This document shows, piece by piece, positions 18,950-27,476 of a stretch of 64,000 nucleotides of DNA. Under the pieces are notes generated by a model. The model had not been told where the DNA came from and searched no databases. It was given only the letters and a program-made list of their open reading frames with translations. The DNA comes from Pseudomonadota bacterium. Lineage in GTDB: Bacteria > Pseudomonadota > Gammaproteobacteria > Steroidobacterales > Steroidobacteraceae. The position numbers and the translations under genes are program-made. The stretch covers positions 79,549-143,548 of the forward strand of contig JAJYAM010000002.1 of assembly GCA_021779535.1 (NCBI GenBank). Direction: 5' to 3'. The number at the start of each line of letters is the position of its first letter. Within the stretch, counting starts at the first letter, position 1.

Positions 18950-18972
18950 GAGCGCTCCAGTGTACCAAACGA

Positions 18973-19500
18973 TCAACGGATCCACTGTCTCAGATGGGCG
19001 AACAGCTCGCGCGCCGCCGCCGGCGGTCGCCCCGCGGCACGTTCGCCGCGGGCCGCCTCGACCAGGCGCAGGAGCGTCGCGCGGTCCGCGGCCGGATGGG
19101 CCGCGAGGAAATCGTCGATCGCGGCGGCCTCCGCACCGAGCAGCCGGTCGCGCCAGCGCTCGATCTGCTGGAATGCGCGCACCTGCCGGTCGTGCTCGTG
19201 CTTGCGCGCGTCGATCCGCGCGATCACGGGCTCCGGATCGATCCGGCGCATCAGCTTGCCGATGTACTGGCGCTGGCGCAGCTGGGCGCCGTGCGCACGC
19301 AGACGGCGCAACTCCCGGATCGCCCCGGCCAGTCCATCCGGCAGACCCAGCGCGTCGAGTTCCGCGTCCGGCCACCCGGCGAGTTCGACGCCGAGATCCT
19401 GGAGCGAGGCGGCCGCGCGCTTGCGCGCGCTCTTGCTCGGACGCTCGACGCCGGGGTCGGTCGCGTCCACCGGTTCCTCGCTGCTCGCCATGCGCACCAT
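18973..19500 (-). CDS. yjgA: Ribosome biogenesis factor YjgA (DarP, DUF615)
   Basis: A 175-residue DUF615 protein. E. coli YjgA/DarP associates with late 50S precursors and helps shape the peptidyl transferase centre. Typical sequence: [37 protein letters not shown] and [16 protein letters not shown]. Start uncertain between ATG 19500 and ATG 19491; neither has a clear ribosome-binding site. It is divergent from pmbA, its normal neighbour. Confidence 0.9.
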   Translation of the reverse strand: MVRMASSEEPVDATDPGVERPSKSARKRAAASLQDLGVELAGWPDAELDALGLPDGLAGAIRELRRLRAHGAQLRQRQYIGKLMRRIDPEPVIARIDARKHEHDRQVRAFQQIERWRDRLLGAEAAAIDDFLAAHPAADRATLLRLVEAARGERAAGRPPAAARELFAHLRQWIR

Positions 19501-19548
19501 GCTATCACCCGTACGTCCCTTCAGCCGACGCAATCCGGCCCGGCCCGG

Positions 19549-19554
19549 TACAAT
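19549..19554 (+). promoter_or_regulatory. -10-like element of pmbA
   Basis: TACAAT on the plus strand, 40 bases before the pmbA ATG, predicts a leader of about 33 bases. Unlike the leaderless cases in this window, pmbA has a strong AGGAGAG ribosome-binding site at about 19584-19590. Confidence 0.4.
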
Positions 19555-19593
19555 GCCGGCAGCGCCCGGATGCCCGGGCGAGCAGGAGAGCCG

Positions 19594-20946
19594 ATGGCGA
19601 TCGCAGCCCACGAGCCGACCCCCATGAACGAGAAGGACCTCGAGTCGATCATCGCGCACGCGCTCTCGGAGGCCGCGTTGCGCGGCGCTTCGCAGGCCGA
19701 AGCGTCGGTCGGCCAGAACGTCGGGCTATCGGTCGGCGTGCGCCTCGGCGAGGTGGAGACGCTCGAGTACCAGCGGGACCGCGGCCTCGGCGTCACGGTG
19801 TATTTCGGGGGCCGGAAGGGCTCGGCGAGCACCGCGAACTTCACGCGTGACGCGGTTCACGATACGGTCGCGAAGGCCTGCAGCATCGCCCGGTTCACCG
19901 CCGAGGACCCCTGCGCCGGCCTCGCGGACGAGGCGCTGATGGCGGCGTCGGTCCCGGATCTCGATCTCGCGCACCCGTGGAACCTCGCGGCCGAAGCGGC
20001 GATCGAGCGCGCACGCGCGTGCGAGGCGGCTGCGCTCGCCTACGATCCGAGGATCAACAATTCCGAAGGCGCATCGCTCGGGACCCACCGCGCGCTGCAC
20101 GTCTACGGCAATTCGCACGGGTTCATCGGCGGCTATCCGACGACCCTGCACAGCCTGAGTTGCGCGGTCCTCGCCGGCACGGGTGAGCAAATGCAGCGCG
20201 ACTACTGGTACACCACCGCTCGAGACTGGCGCGACCTGCAGGACGGCGCCGACGTCGGCCGCGAGAGCGCGCGCCGGACGATCGCGCGGCTCGGCCCGCG
20301 CAAGCTCACGACGCAGCGCGCGCCCGTGCTGTTCGCCGCGGAGGTCGCCCGGGGGCTGATCGGCCACTTCGCCGCGGCGATCAGCGGCACGAGCCAGTAT
20401 CGTCGCGCCTCGTTCCTGCTCGATGCGGTCGGCCGGCGCGTGTTCCCGCGGGGCTTCTCGATCGGCGAGCGCCCGCACATCCCCAAGGCGGTCGCCAGCG
20501 CGCCGTTCGACGACGAGGGCGTGACCACCAAGGATCGCGAGCTGATCGACGACGGCATGCTCACCGGCTACTTGCTGTCGAGTTATTCGGCGCGAAAGCT
20601 CGGGCTGGTGACGACCGGCAATGCGGGCGGCGCGCACAACCTGGTCGTCGCACCGACGGTCACCGGCGGACTCGAGTCGCTGCTGCGCGCGCTCGATCGC
20701 GGGCTCTACGTCACGGAACTGATGGGGCAGGGCGTGAACACCGTGACCGGCGACTATTCGCGGGGTGCCGCCGGCTTCTGGGTCGAGAACGGGCAGATCC
20801 AGTTCCCGGTTGCCGAGATCACGATCGCGGGCGGGCTGTCGACGATGCTCGCCGGCATCGCCGCCGCCGGCGACGACGTCGACGATCGGGGCGGGGTGCG
20901 CGTCGGGTCGCTGTTGATCGCGGAGATGACGATCGCGGGCGACTGA
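19594..20946 (+). CDS. pmbA: Metalloprotease subunit PmbA (TldE)
   Basis: PmbA/TldE, 450 residues, the partner of TldD in a peptide-degrading heterodimer; this subunit lacks the zinc HExxxH motif and shapes the chamber. Conserved segments include NSEGASLGTHRALHVYGNS, LLDAVGRRVFPRGFSI and the C-terminal VENGQIQFPVAEITIAG. ATG 19594 follows AGGAGAG directly. Upstream divergent yjgA is the expected neighbour; tldD is about 8 kb away, separated by the MFS-to-purE block. Confidence 0.95.
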   Translation: MAIAAHEPTPMNEKDLESIIAHALSEAALRGASQAEASVGQNVGLSVGVRLGEVETLEYQRDRGLGVTVYFGGRKGSASTANFTRDAVHDTVAKACSIARFTAEDPCAGLADEALMAASVPDLDLAHPWNLAAEAAIERARACEAAALAYDPRINNSEGASLGTHRALHVYGNSHGFIGGYPTTLHSLSCAVLAGTGEQMQRDYWYTTARDWRDLQDGADVGRESARRTIARLGPRKLTTQRAPVLFAAEVARGLIGHFAAAISGTSQYRRASFLLDAVGRRVFPRGFSIGERPHIPKAVASAPFDDEGVTTKDRELIDDGMLTGYLLSSYSARKLGLVTTGNAGGAHNLVVAPTVTGGLESLLRALDRGLYVTELMGQGVNTVTGDYSRGAAGFWVENGQIQFPVAEITIAGGLSTMLAGIAAAGDDVDDRGGVRVGSLLIAEMTIAGD

Positions 20947-20968
20947 GCGCGGCCGGATCCCGCCCGGG

Positions 20969-22261
20969 TCAGGACGAGGCGATCCAGTCCGCGAGGCTGC
21001 GTCCCGCGAGCACGTCGCGCGCCGCGCGCTCGAGCGCCCGCGCCAGCGCATCGGCCGGCGCCGCGGCGCGTGCCGCGGCGGCGGTTTGCGCGGCGAGCGG
21101 CCCGTGGACCGCGTCGAGCACCTCGGCCAGCCGAATCGTGCGCGGGTCCCGCCCGAGCCGCACCGTGCCGTCGCCCGCCGCGAGCAATCCGGCGCGCCCG
21201 AGATCCTCGATCAGCCGATCGAGTGCCGCGCCGCCGAGGTCGAGCGCGTCCGCGAGCCGGGCCGGCGACCATCCGTCCCCCGCGTCCCGATGATCCCGGC
21301 CGAGGCAGTACATGATCGAGAATGCGGCGCGTTCGCGCGCGCCCGCGGCGACCGCGCGCCGTTCATCGCGCAAGTATTGCGGGTTCTGCACGTAGAACGC
21401 GAGCTGCGCGCCGACCAACAGGATCAGCCAGCTGAGGTACAGCCAAATCAGGGTCGTCAGCACGACCGCGAAACTCGTGTAGACCGCGATCAGCCCCGAC
21501 GAACCGACGATCAGCGCGGTGTAGATCCGTCCGACCAGCGCCCACAGCACGCCGGCGCCGACGCCGCCGGCGATCGCCGCGACGGGCTTCACGCGGGCGT
21601 TCGGAATCAGCACGTACATCGTCGTGAACACGGCCATCACGACGACGTAGGGCACCGCCTTGCCGAGCACCGAGAAGGTCCACTGCAGCGGCAGCATCGC
21701 GTGCAGCCAGCGCGCGAACGGGCTGTCGTGCGCGGCCGCGAGCAGCCCGAGCGCGGTCGCGAGCAGCGCGGGACTGACGACCACGACGCCGAGGTACTCC
21801 GCGAGGCGCCGCAACGCGCCACGAGGCTTGGTGATCCGCCAGATCGCGTTGAAGCTCGCCTCGACCTTGCGCATCGTCGAGACGACCGCGATCACCAGGA
21901 ACACGAGTCCGATCGTGCCGAGCACGTCGCCGCGCAGGTTGCCGACGAATCGCATCACGTGGCCCGCGAGCTCGGGCGCGGCCCGCCCGATCGGCTGGAA
22001 GAATTCGTCGAGGAATGCCGCGACGTTCGGATGGGCGCCGAGGCCCTTCAGGATCGCGATGCTGAACGCGATCAGCGGAACGATCGACAGCAGGGTCGAG
22101 TACGCGAGGCTCATCGCGCGCACGTTGAGCTCGGTGCCGAGCCAATCCCGGAGCACGGCGGCCGGAAACCGCAGCGCGCGCAGCACCGGCCCCCAGGGCG
22201 GCGGGAGCGTTCGCGAGCGGACGAACACTCCGTGCTCGATGCGCTTCAGCAGAGGCGCCAT
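20969..22261 (-). CDS. yihY: YihY/BrkB-family inner membrane protein with C-terminal winged-helix-like region
   Basis: A 430-residue YihY family protein (formerly and wrongly called RNase BN). Six or so membrane segments cover residues 35-300, with the family's RAMSLAYSTLLSIVPLIAFS, STMRKVEASFNAIWRI and YTSFAVVLTTLIWLYLSW. After the last helix, about 120 residues form a soluble region that looks like a DNA-binding-type winged helix (LADALDLGGAALDRLIEDLGRAGLL), also present in many longer YihY proteins; E. coli YihY is near 290 residues. ATG 22261 is used; a TTG 36 bases upstream is possible. Function unknown. Confidence 0.88.
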   Translation of the reverse strand: MAPLLKRIEHGVFVRSRTLPPPWGPVLRALRFPAAVLRDWLGTELNVRAMSLAYSTLLSIVPLIAFSIAILKGLGAHPNVAAFLDEFFQPIGRAAPELAGHVMRFVGNLRGDVLGTIGLVFLVIAVVSTMRKVEASFNAIWRITKPRGALRRLAEYLGVVVVSPALLATALGLLAAAHDSPFARWLHAMLPLQWTFSVLGKAVPYVVVMAVFTTMYVLIPNARVKPVAAIAGGVGAGVLWALVGRIYTALIVGSSGLIAVYTSFAVVLTTLIWLYLSWLILLVGAQLAFYVQNPQYLRDERRAVAAGARERAAFSIMYCLGRDHRDAGDGWSPARLADALDLGGAALDRLIEDLGRAGLLAAGDGTVRLGRDPRTIRLAEVLDAVHGPLAAQTAAAARAAAPADALARALERAARDVLAGRSLADWIASS

Positions 22262-22331
22262 GGGTCGGGCGTCACACGGGGATTGCGCGGTTGGCAAGAC
22301 GCGGCGTGCACCGGGGCCGCGCCCACGCGCG

Positions 22332-23204
22332 TCACGCGGTCAGCATCGCGAGCGCTCGACGATAATTCTCGCTGGTGCGCGCGATGACCTCGGCCGGCAG
22401 GCGCGGTGCCGGGGGTTGCTTGTTCCACGGCAGGGACTCGAGATAATCGCGGACCGACTGCTTGTCGAAGCTCGGCGGGTTCACACCCGGACGATAGGAT
22501 TCGACCGGCCAGAATCGCGAGGAGTCGGGCGTCAGGACCTCGTCGATCAAGGTCAGCCGCCCGCCGGCGTCGACGCCGAACTCGAACTTGGTGTCCGCGA
22601 CGATGATCCGGCGCTCGCGCGCATGCGCGGCGGCGAACCGGTAGATCTCGAGCGCGATGCGCCGGATCTCGCCGGCGAGCTCGCGTCCGACCCGCCGCGC
22701 GATCGTCTCGAAATCGACGTTCTCGTCGTGCTCGCCCGCCGGGGCCTTCGCGGCCGGGGTGAAGATCGGCTCGGGCAATGCATCGGCGATCCGCAGCCCC
22801 GGCGGCAACGCGACGCCGCAGACCGATCCGGTCGCGCGGTAATCGCGATATCCCGAGCCGATCAGATAGCCGCGGACGACGGCCTCGACGGGCAGCGCGT
22901 TCAAGCGCTTGACGACCACCGCGCGGCCCGCGAGCTGGCGCCGCTCGTCCGGGTCGCCCACGACGTCCTCGACCGCGAGGTTCGACAGGTGATTCGGCAC
23001 GATGTGCCGGGTCTTGCCGAACCAAAAAATCGATATGCCGTTCAGCACCCGGCCCTTGTCGGGAATCGGATCGGGCAACACCACGTCGAATGCGGAGAGG
23101 CGATCGGTCGTCACGATCAGCCAGTGTTCCGCGTCGACCTCGTAGATGTCGCGGACCTTGCCCTGATGGACCTTCTTCAGGCCCCGCAGGCGGGATTCGA
23201 ACAT
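22332..23204 (-). CDS. purC: Phosphoribosylaminoimidazole-succinocarboxamide synthase
   Basis: PurC (SAICAR synthetase), 290 residues, joins aspartate to CAIR with ATP. It is of the longer type found in many proteobacteria. Motifs: GKVRDIYEVD, TTDRLSAFDVVLPDPIPDKG, the family SAICAR signature around LPVEAVVRGYLIGSGYRDY, and IIVADTKFEFGVD. ATG 23204 gives the conserved start MFESRLRGLKKVHQGKVR. The third purine gene of the window, not in the purEK operon. Confidence 0.96.
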   Translation of the reverse strand: MFESRLRGLKKVHQGKVRDIYEVDAEHWLIVTTDRLSAFDVVLPDPIPDKGRVLNGISIFWFGKTRHIVPNHLSNLAVEDVVGDPDERRQLAGRAVVVKRLNALPVEAVVRGYLIGSGYRDYRATGSVCGVALPPGLRIADALPEPIFTPAAKAPAGEHDENVDFETIARRVGRELAGEIRRIALEIYRFAAAHARERRIIVADTKFEFGVDAGGRLTLIDEVLTPDSSRFWPVESYRPGVNPPSFDKQSVRDYLESLPWNKQPPAPRLPAEVIARTSENYRRALAMLTA

Positions 23205-23313
23205 CGGCGGCGAATCGGGATTCGGTTCCAAGTGCGTGGCGTCCGGCTGCTGATAACATGGACTGATCGCAGAGCGAACATTCTGGCGGCGGCGAATCGA
23301 CAGGTCAACGCAG

Positions 23314-24087
23314 ATGGGATGGGAGGGCAAGGTCTTCGGGGCGTTGATCGGTTTGCTGGTCACGCGCAGCGTCTGGGGCGCCGTGATCGGCGCGTTCATC
23401 GGGCAGGTGTTCGACCAGGAGCGCCGCGCCGGGGCGCGACCGCAGCCGGCGCTGCCGGCGGTGTTCTTCCGGACCACGTTCGAAGTGATGGGGCACGTCG
23501 CGAAATCCGACGGCCGCGTGTCGGAGGCGGAGATCGCGGCGGCACGCCGCACCATGCGCGAGTTGGGGCTCGGCCCCGACCAGGTGTCGGCGGCGATCGC
23601 GAGTTTCGGGGTCGGCAAGGCGCCGGGGTATGACGTCGATCGCGCGGTCGCGGGCTTTCGCGCGGTGTGCGGGCCGCGGCGCGATCTCCTCGCGGCCTTC
23701 ATCGAGTTGCAACTGCGCGCCGCGCTCGCCGGCAACGATCTGTCGCCGCCGGCGCGCGCGATCCTGACGCGCATCGCCGGGCAGTTCGGGATCTCCGCGA
23801 TCGAGTTCGTGCGAATGGAAGCCGCGCTGCGCGGCCGCCGCGGTGCGCCGCCGTCGGGCGCGAGTGCGTCTCGATCGCTCTCGACCTGCTACGCCGAGCT
23901 CGGCATCGACGCGAGCGCGAGCGATCGGGAGGTCACGAAGGCCTATCGGCGCCAAATGAGCCGGCATCATCCGGACAAACTGGTCGCGCGCGGTTTGCCG
24001 GAATCGATGGCGCAGGTGGCCAAGGAGAGGACGCAGCGGATCCAGGAGGCGTACGAGCAGATCCGCGCGGCGCGCGGGATGCGATGA
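23314..24087 (+). CDS. djlA: Membrane-anchored J-domain co-chaperone DjlA
   Basis: DjlA, 257 residues, a DnaK co-chaperone held in the inner membrane by an N-terminal helix with glycines ([22 protein letters not shown]). A TerB-like middle domain ([14 protein letters not shown], about residues 60-170) is followed by the C-terminal J domain with the catalytic HPD ([11 protein letters not shown]). In E. coli it influences capsule synthesis through the Rcs system. GATAAC at 23252-23257 is a possible -10. Confidence 0.95.
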   Translation: MGWEGKVFGALIGLLVTRSVWGAVIGAFIGQVFDQERRAGARPQPALPAVFFRTTFEVMGHVAKSDGRVSEAEIAAARRTMRELGLGPDQVSAAIASFGVGKAPGYDVDRAVAGFRAVCGPRRDLLAAFIELQLRAALAGNDLSPPARAILTRIAGQFGISAIEFVRMEAALRGRRGAPPSGASASRSLSTCYAELGIDASASDREVTKAYRRQMSRHHPDKLVARGLPESMAQVAKERTQRIQEAYEQIRAARGMR

Positions 24088-24094
24088 TAGACTG

Positions 24095-24784
24095 ATGCGC
24101 GTGGATTCGATCATCGCGCCTTCGATCCTGTCGGCGGACTTCGCCCGTCTCGGTGACGAGGCACGGGCGGTGCTGCGCGGCGGCGCCGACTGGATCCACT
24201 TCGACGTGATGGACAATCACTACGTGCCGAACCTGACCATCGGGCCGGTGGTTTGCGCGGCATTGCGCAAAGCGGGCATCGATGCCCCGATCGACGTGCA
24301 CTTGATGGTGTCCCCGGTCGATGCGCTCGCCGCGGAATTCGCGAAGGCCGGTGCGACCTACATCAGCTTTCACCCGGAGGCCTCGTTGCATCCGGATCGG
24401 ACGATTCAGCTGATCCGAGACGCCGGCTGCAAGCCCGGGCTGGTGTTCAATCCGGCGACGCCGCTCGACTGGCTCCGTTACGTGATCGATCGAATCGATT
24501 TGATCCTGGTGATGTCGGTGAATCCGGGATTCGGCGGGCAGCAGTTCATCCCGTCGGCGCTCGCGAAGCTCGCGGATGCGCGTCGGCTCATTCGGGACGG
24601 CGGCCGCAAGATTCGGCTGGGGATCGACGGCGGCGTCAAGATCGACAACGTCGCGCAGATCGCCCGCGCCGGAGCCGATACGTTCGTCGCCGGGACGGCG
24701 GTCTTCGGGAGCGAAGACTACGCCGCGACGATCGCCGCGCTGCGCCGCGAGATCACGGCTGCCGCCGGCGCGTCGGGCGTCTAG
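24095..24784 (+). CDS. rpe: Ribulose-phosphate 3-epimerase
   Basis: Rpe, 229 residues, a TIM-barrel enzyme interconverting ribulose 5-phosphate and xylulose 5-phosphate. Metal and catalytic motifs are visible: [47 protein letters not shown] and GIDGGVK. It begins seven bases after djlA. Its TAG stop and the stop of the convergent CRP gene share the palindrome CTAG at 24781-24784. Confidence 0.96.
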   Translation: MRVDSIIAPSILSADFARLGDEARAVLRGGADWIHFDVMDNHYVPNLTIGPVVCAALRKAGIDAPIDVHLMVSPVDALAAEFAKAGATYISFHPEASLHPDRTIQLIRDAGCKPGLVFNPATPLDWLRYVIDRIDLILVMSVNPGFGGQQFIPSALAKLADARRLIRDGGRKIRLGIDGGVKIDNVAQIARAGADTFVAGTAVFGSEDYAATIAALRREITAAAGASGV

Positions 24785-25548
24785 TCCTCGTCGTCCTCGT
24801 CGTCATCCTCGTCGTCGTCCTCGACCACCACGCGGGCCGCCGGCGCGCCCTTCGACGCCGCGGCGGCGCCCTTGTTGACCGGCACGACCAGCGGGCGGGT
24901 CTTGACCTTGGGCCGGGCGTTGAACACCACGATCGTCTTGCCGGTCGCGCGCAACAAACCCTGATCCTCGAGGACTTTGAGCACCCGGCCCGCCATTTCC
25001 CGGGAGCACCCGACGAGCCGGGACAGTTCCTGCCGGCTCACCTTGATCTGCATTCCCTCCGGGTGGGTCATCGCATCCGGCTCACCGCACAGGTCCATGA
25101 TCGCGTGCGCGACGCGGCCGGTGACGTCGACGAACGCGAGGTCGCCGAGTTTGCGGTTGGTCCGGTCCAGCCGGGTCGCGAGCTGCGTCGCGAGCTCGAA
25201 GATCAAGCCGGGGCTCTCCGCGGCGATTTGCCGGAAGCGGGGGTAGGTCATTTCCGCGAGCTCGGACTGTTGCCGCGTGCGTACCCAGGCGCTGCGGGTC
25301 GGCTGCTCGTAGAACAGGCCCATCTCGCCGAAGAATTGGCCTTTGTTGAGGTACGCGAGCACCATTTCGTTGCCGTCCTCGTCCTCGATCATCACCTCGA
25401 CCGAGCCACTGATGATGTAGTAGAGGATGTCGGGAAGGTCGCCGGCGTGGATGATCACGGTCTTCGATGGAACCGTTCGTATCCGGCAATAACTCAGGAA
25501 ACGATTGATCGCCGGGATATCGCTCAAGGCTTTTGCGCCGTCTTCCAT
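24781..25548 (-). CDS. CRP/Vfr-type regulator with an acidic C-terminal tail
   Basis: A 255-residue CRP-family regulator closest in look to Pseudomonas Vfr. The cyclic-nucleotide domain carries FFGEMGLF and TRSAWVR, the phosphate-binding region; CRP's Thr-Ser pair in the C helix is Thr-Asn here ([17 protein letters not shown]). The helix-turn-helix [12 protein letters not shown] keeps the Arg, Glu and Arg that read TGTGA half-sites in CRP. After FNARPKV the protein continues for about 35 residues, ending in almost pure Asp/Glu, absent from CRP and Vfr. AGGGAG lies five bases before ATG 25548. Confidence 0.92.
   Translation of the reverse strand: MEDGAKALSDIPAINRFLSYCRIRTVPSKTVIIHAGDLPDILYYIISGSVEVMIEDEDGNEMVLAYLNKGQFFGEMGLFYEQPTRSAWVRTRQQSELAEMTYPRFRQIAAESPGLIFELATQLATRLDRTNRKLGDLAFVDVTGRVAHAIMDLCGEPDAMTHPEGMQIKVSRQELSRLVGCSREMAGRVLKVLEDQGLLRATGKTIVVFNARPKVKTRPLVVPVNKGAAAASKGAPAARVVVEDDDEDDDEDDED
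24784..24823. repeat. Trinucleotide-rich tract encoding an acidic tail
   Basis: A run of GTC, CTC and ATC triplets on the plus strand, which is GAC/GAG/GAT on the minus strand, encodes alternating Asp and Glu at the end of the CRP-like protein. Tracts like this can gain or lose whole codons without breaking the frame. Confidence 0.7.
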
Positions 25549-25656
25549 ATCGTCTCCCTATGGTCTCCCTCGACTGACCCGACGCGCCGGGCTGCGGCGG
25601 TGCCCGCCGAAGTTTTATTACATAAGTCCCTGGACCGCAAGCCGATCCGAGGGCCT
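25549..25656 (-). promoter_or_regulatory. CRP-gene leader and AT-rich promoter region
   Basis: The 108 bases between coq7 and the CRP-like gene hold, on the minus strand, a strong ribosome-binding site (AGGGAGA ending near 25552) and a duplicated AGGGAGAC-like unit just upstream. At about 25611-25625 a TTATGTAATAAAAC stretch is the only AT-rich spot and probably holds the -10. No clear CRP site is seen. Confidence 0.35.
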
Positions 25657-26304
25657 TCAGGTGAAATAGGCGGTCCGCGTCATCACCCGCGAAACGAGGC
25701 GCATTGCGGTCCGTACGGGCCACGGCAGCTCGATGCCACCGAGCGTCTCGGCGGTCCGTCCATGCCGTGATTCCTCGTCGCGCATCTTCTCGAGTATCGC
25801 GCGGCTGCGCCGGTCCGCGCCCGGCAAGCGTTCGAGGTGGTCGCCGAGATGGGTCTCGACCTGGCGCTCGGTCTCGCGAATGAACCCGAGGCTCGCTCGA
25901 TCGCCGAAGGTGCCCGCGAGCGCCCCGATCGCGAACGAACCGAGGTACCACAGGGGGTTGAGGCGGCTCGAGTCGCCGCCGAGTTCGGCGAGCCGTTGCT
26001 CGCACCAGGCCAGATGGTCGTTCTCCTCGACCGCCGCCTGGCGCATCGCCGCGGCGATCGCCGGATCCCGAGCGACCAGCGCCTGGCCTTGATACAGGGC
26101 CTGGGCGGCGACTTCGCCGGCATGGTTCACGCGCATCAATCGGGCCGATTCGCGGCGCTCGGTGTCGCTGAGTGATACCCCTTGGTCGTCACCCGCCGGC
26201 GCCGGGCGGCCTTCGCGGACGCCGGGGGAAGCGGTTAACACCTTGATTGCGTTGTTTATTTCGCCGATCACGCGGTCGATCGGGCGGTATTCGCGCGGTG
26301 TCAT
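25657..26304 (-). CDS. coq7: 2-polyprenyl-3-methyl-6-methoxy-1,4-benzoquinone hydroxylase
   Basis: Coq7, 215 residues, a di-iron hydroxylase for the late ring hydroxylation in ubiquinone synthesis, used by many proteobacteria in place of UbiF. The ferritin-like ligands are in [45 protein letters not shown] and RDEESRHG. UbiH and UbiI are encoded at 34-36.5 kb. The ATG at 26304 follows a consensus TATAAT by only seven bases, so a leaderless mRNA is predicted. Confidence 0.95.
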   Translation of the reverse strand: MTPREYRPIDRVIGEINNAIKVLTASPGVREGRPAPAGDDQGVSLSDTERRESARLMRVNHAGEVAAQALYQGQALVARDPAIAAAMRQAAVEENDHLAWCEQRLAELGGDSSRLNPLWYLGSFAIGALAGTFGDRASLGFIRETERQVETHLGDHLERLPGADRRSRAILEKMRDEESRHGRTAETLGGIELPWPVRTAMRLVSRVMTRTAYFT

Positions 26305-26311
26305 CGGTCAA

Positions 26312-26321
26312 ATTATATAAT
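26312..26321. promoter_or_regulatory. Overlapping divergent TATAAT boxes, coq7 (-) and rplM (+)
   Basis: ATTATATAAT reads TATAAT on both strands (minus 26312-26317, plus 26316-26321). On the minus strand the predicted start is at or one base before the coq7 ATG. On the plus strand it would give a leader of about 110 bases for rplM. A second plus-strand -10, TACACT at 26381-26386, with TGGCAA 17 bases upstream, would give about 45 bases. Confidence 0.5.
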
Positions 26322-26437
26322 GAGCGTGGTGTTCCGGGTGGCGTCCCCGGAGGGGGCTGGCAACCGCGCGCCGCCTTCTGTACACTCTCGCGCCTTTCGA
26401 CGCGCTCCTCGAAGCGCTCTTCAACAGAAGTGGGTCC

Positions 26438-26881
26438 ATGTACACGGAATTCGCGACACCCGAAGAAACCCGCGGCGACTGGTTCGTCGTCGATGCCGCC
26501 GGCAAGACCCTCGGCCGGCTCGCCTCGCAGCTCGCGCTGCGCCTGAAAGGCAAGCACAAGCCGAGTTACGCGCCGCACCAGGATCTCGGTGACCACATCA
26601 TCGTGATCAACGCCGGCGCGGTGCGCGTCACGGGCTCCAAGCTGAAGGACAAGTTCTACCACCGGCATACGGGGTACGTCGGCAACTTGAAGAGCATCGC
26701 GCTCGAAAAGCTCCTGCAGGAGCATCCGGAACGCGCGATCGAGTTCGCGGTCAAGGGTATGTTGCCGAAGGGCCCGCTCGGGCGCCGCATGTACCGCAAG
26801 CTGCATGTCTTCGGAGGCAACGAGCATCCGCACCAGGCGCAGCAGCCCAAGGCGCTGGAGCTCGAAGCGTCGGTCAGGTAG
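26438..26881 (+). CDS. rplM: 50S ribosomal protein L13
   Basis: uL13, 147 residues, an early-assembly protein of the 50S subunit. Conserved sequence: [49 protein letters not shown] and [18 protein letters not shown]. It is followed after 29 bases by rpsI, the universal L13-S9 pair. Confidence 0.98.
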   Translation: MYTEFATPEETRGDWFVVDAAGKTLGRLASQLALRLKGKHKPSYAPHQDLGDHIIVINAGAVRVTGSKLKDKFYHRHTGYVGNLKSIALEKLLQEHPERAIEFAVKGMLPKGPLGRRMYRKLHVFGGNEHPHQAQQPKALELEASVR

Positions 26882-26910
26882 TCGTCAAGGATCCTTAGGA
26901 AACTCAATTC

Positions 26911-27315
26911 ATGGCACAGAACGCAGCCTCCCCGTCCTATTACGGCACCGGACGACGCAAGACCTCGAGTGCGCGGGTGTATCTCAAGCCGGGCACCGGC
27001 CAGATCGAGATCAACGGCCGGTCGATCGAGGAGTTCTTCGGTCGCGAGACCGGACGCATGATCATCCGTCAGCCGTTCCAATCGGTGGACATGGATGGCA
27101 AGTTCGACATCGCCGTGCACGTGACCGGCGGCGGCATCACCGGCCAGGCGGGCGCGATCCGGCTCGGCGTCACCCGGGCGCTGATGGCCTACGACGAGAC
27201 CCTGCGCCCGGGCCTGCGCAAGGCGGGGTTCGTCACGCGCGATGCGCGCGAGGTCGAACGCAAGAAAGTCGGGCGGCGCAAGGCGCGGCGCGGAACACAG
27301 TTCTCCAAGCGCTGA
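26911..27315 (+). CDS. rpsI: 30S ribosomal protein S9
   Basis: uS9, 134 residues. [18 protein letters not shown] near the N terminus, [20 protein letters not shown] in the middle and a basic C terminus ending QFSKR, whose tail reaches the P-site tRNA. AGGA lies about 11 bases before the ATG. Cotranscribed with rplM. Confidence 0.98.
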   Translation: MAQNAASPSYYGTGRRKTSSARVYLKPGTGQIEINGRSIEEFFGRETGRMIIRQPFQSVDMDGKFDIAVHVTGGGITGQAGAIRLGVTRALMAYDETLRPGLRKAGFVTRDAREVERKKVGRRKARRGTQFSKR

Positions 27316-27347
27316 GCGTGCCCGCGGCGCCGGTATGCGATTCTTCT

Positions 27348-27421
27348 TGGGGGATCGTCTAGCGGTAGGACAACGGACTCTGACTCCGTTTACCTAGGTT
27401 CGAATCCTAGTCCCCCAGCCA
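27348..27421 (+). tRNA. tRNA-Gln (anticodon CUG)
   Basis: A 74-base tRNA including the encoded CCA. The acceptor stem TGGGGGA pairs with TCCCCCA, the anticodon stem ACGGA/TCCGT holds the loop CTCTGAC with CTG at positions 34-36, and the T arm contains GGTTCGAATCC. It reads CAG, the dominant glutamine codon in GC-rich genomes. The first U-A pair is typical of tRNA-Gln. It lies between rpsI and kup. Confidence 0.97.
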
Positions 27422-27476
27422 AATCCCGGGGGGTCCGCGTTCGCTGGCCCCCTCTCCCTTCGGAGCGCTACTCGGC

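Noticed and set aside
24083-24088. GATGAT before rpe as another leaderless -10
   Set aside because: Only four of six matches and rpe is seven bases behind djlA on the same strand, so cotranscription is simpler.
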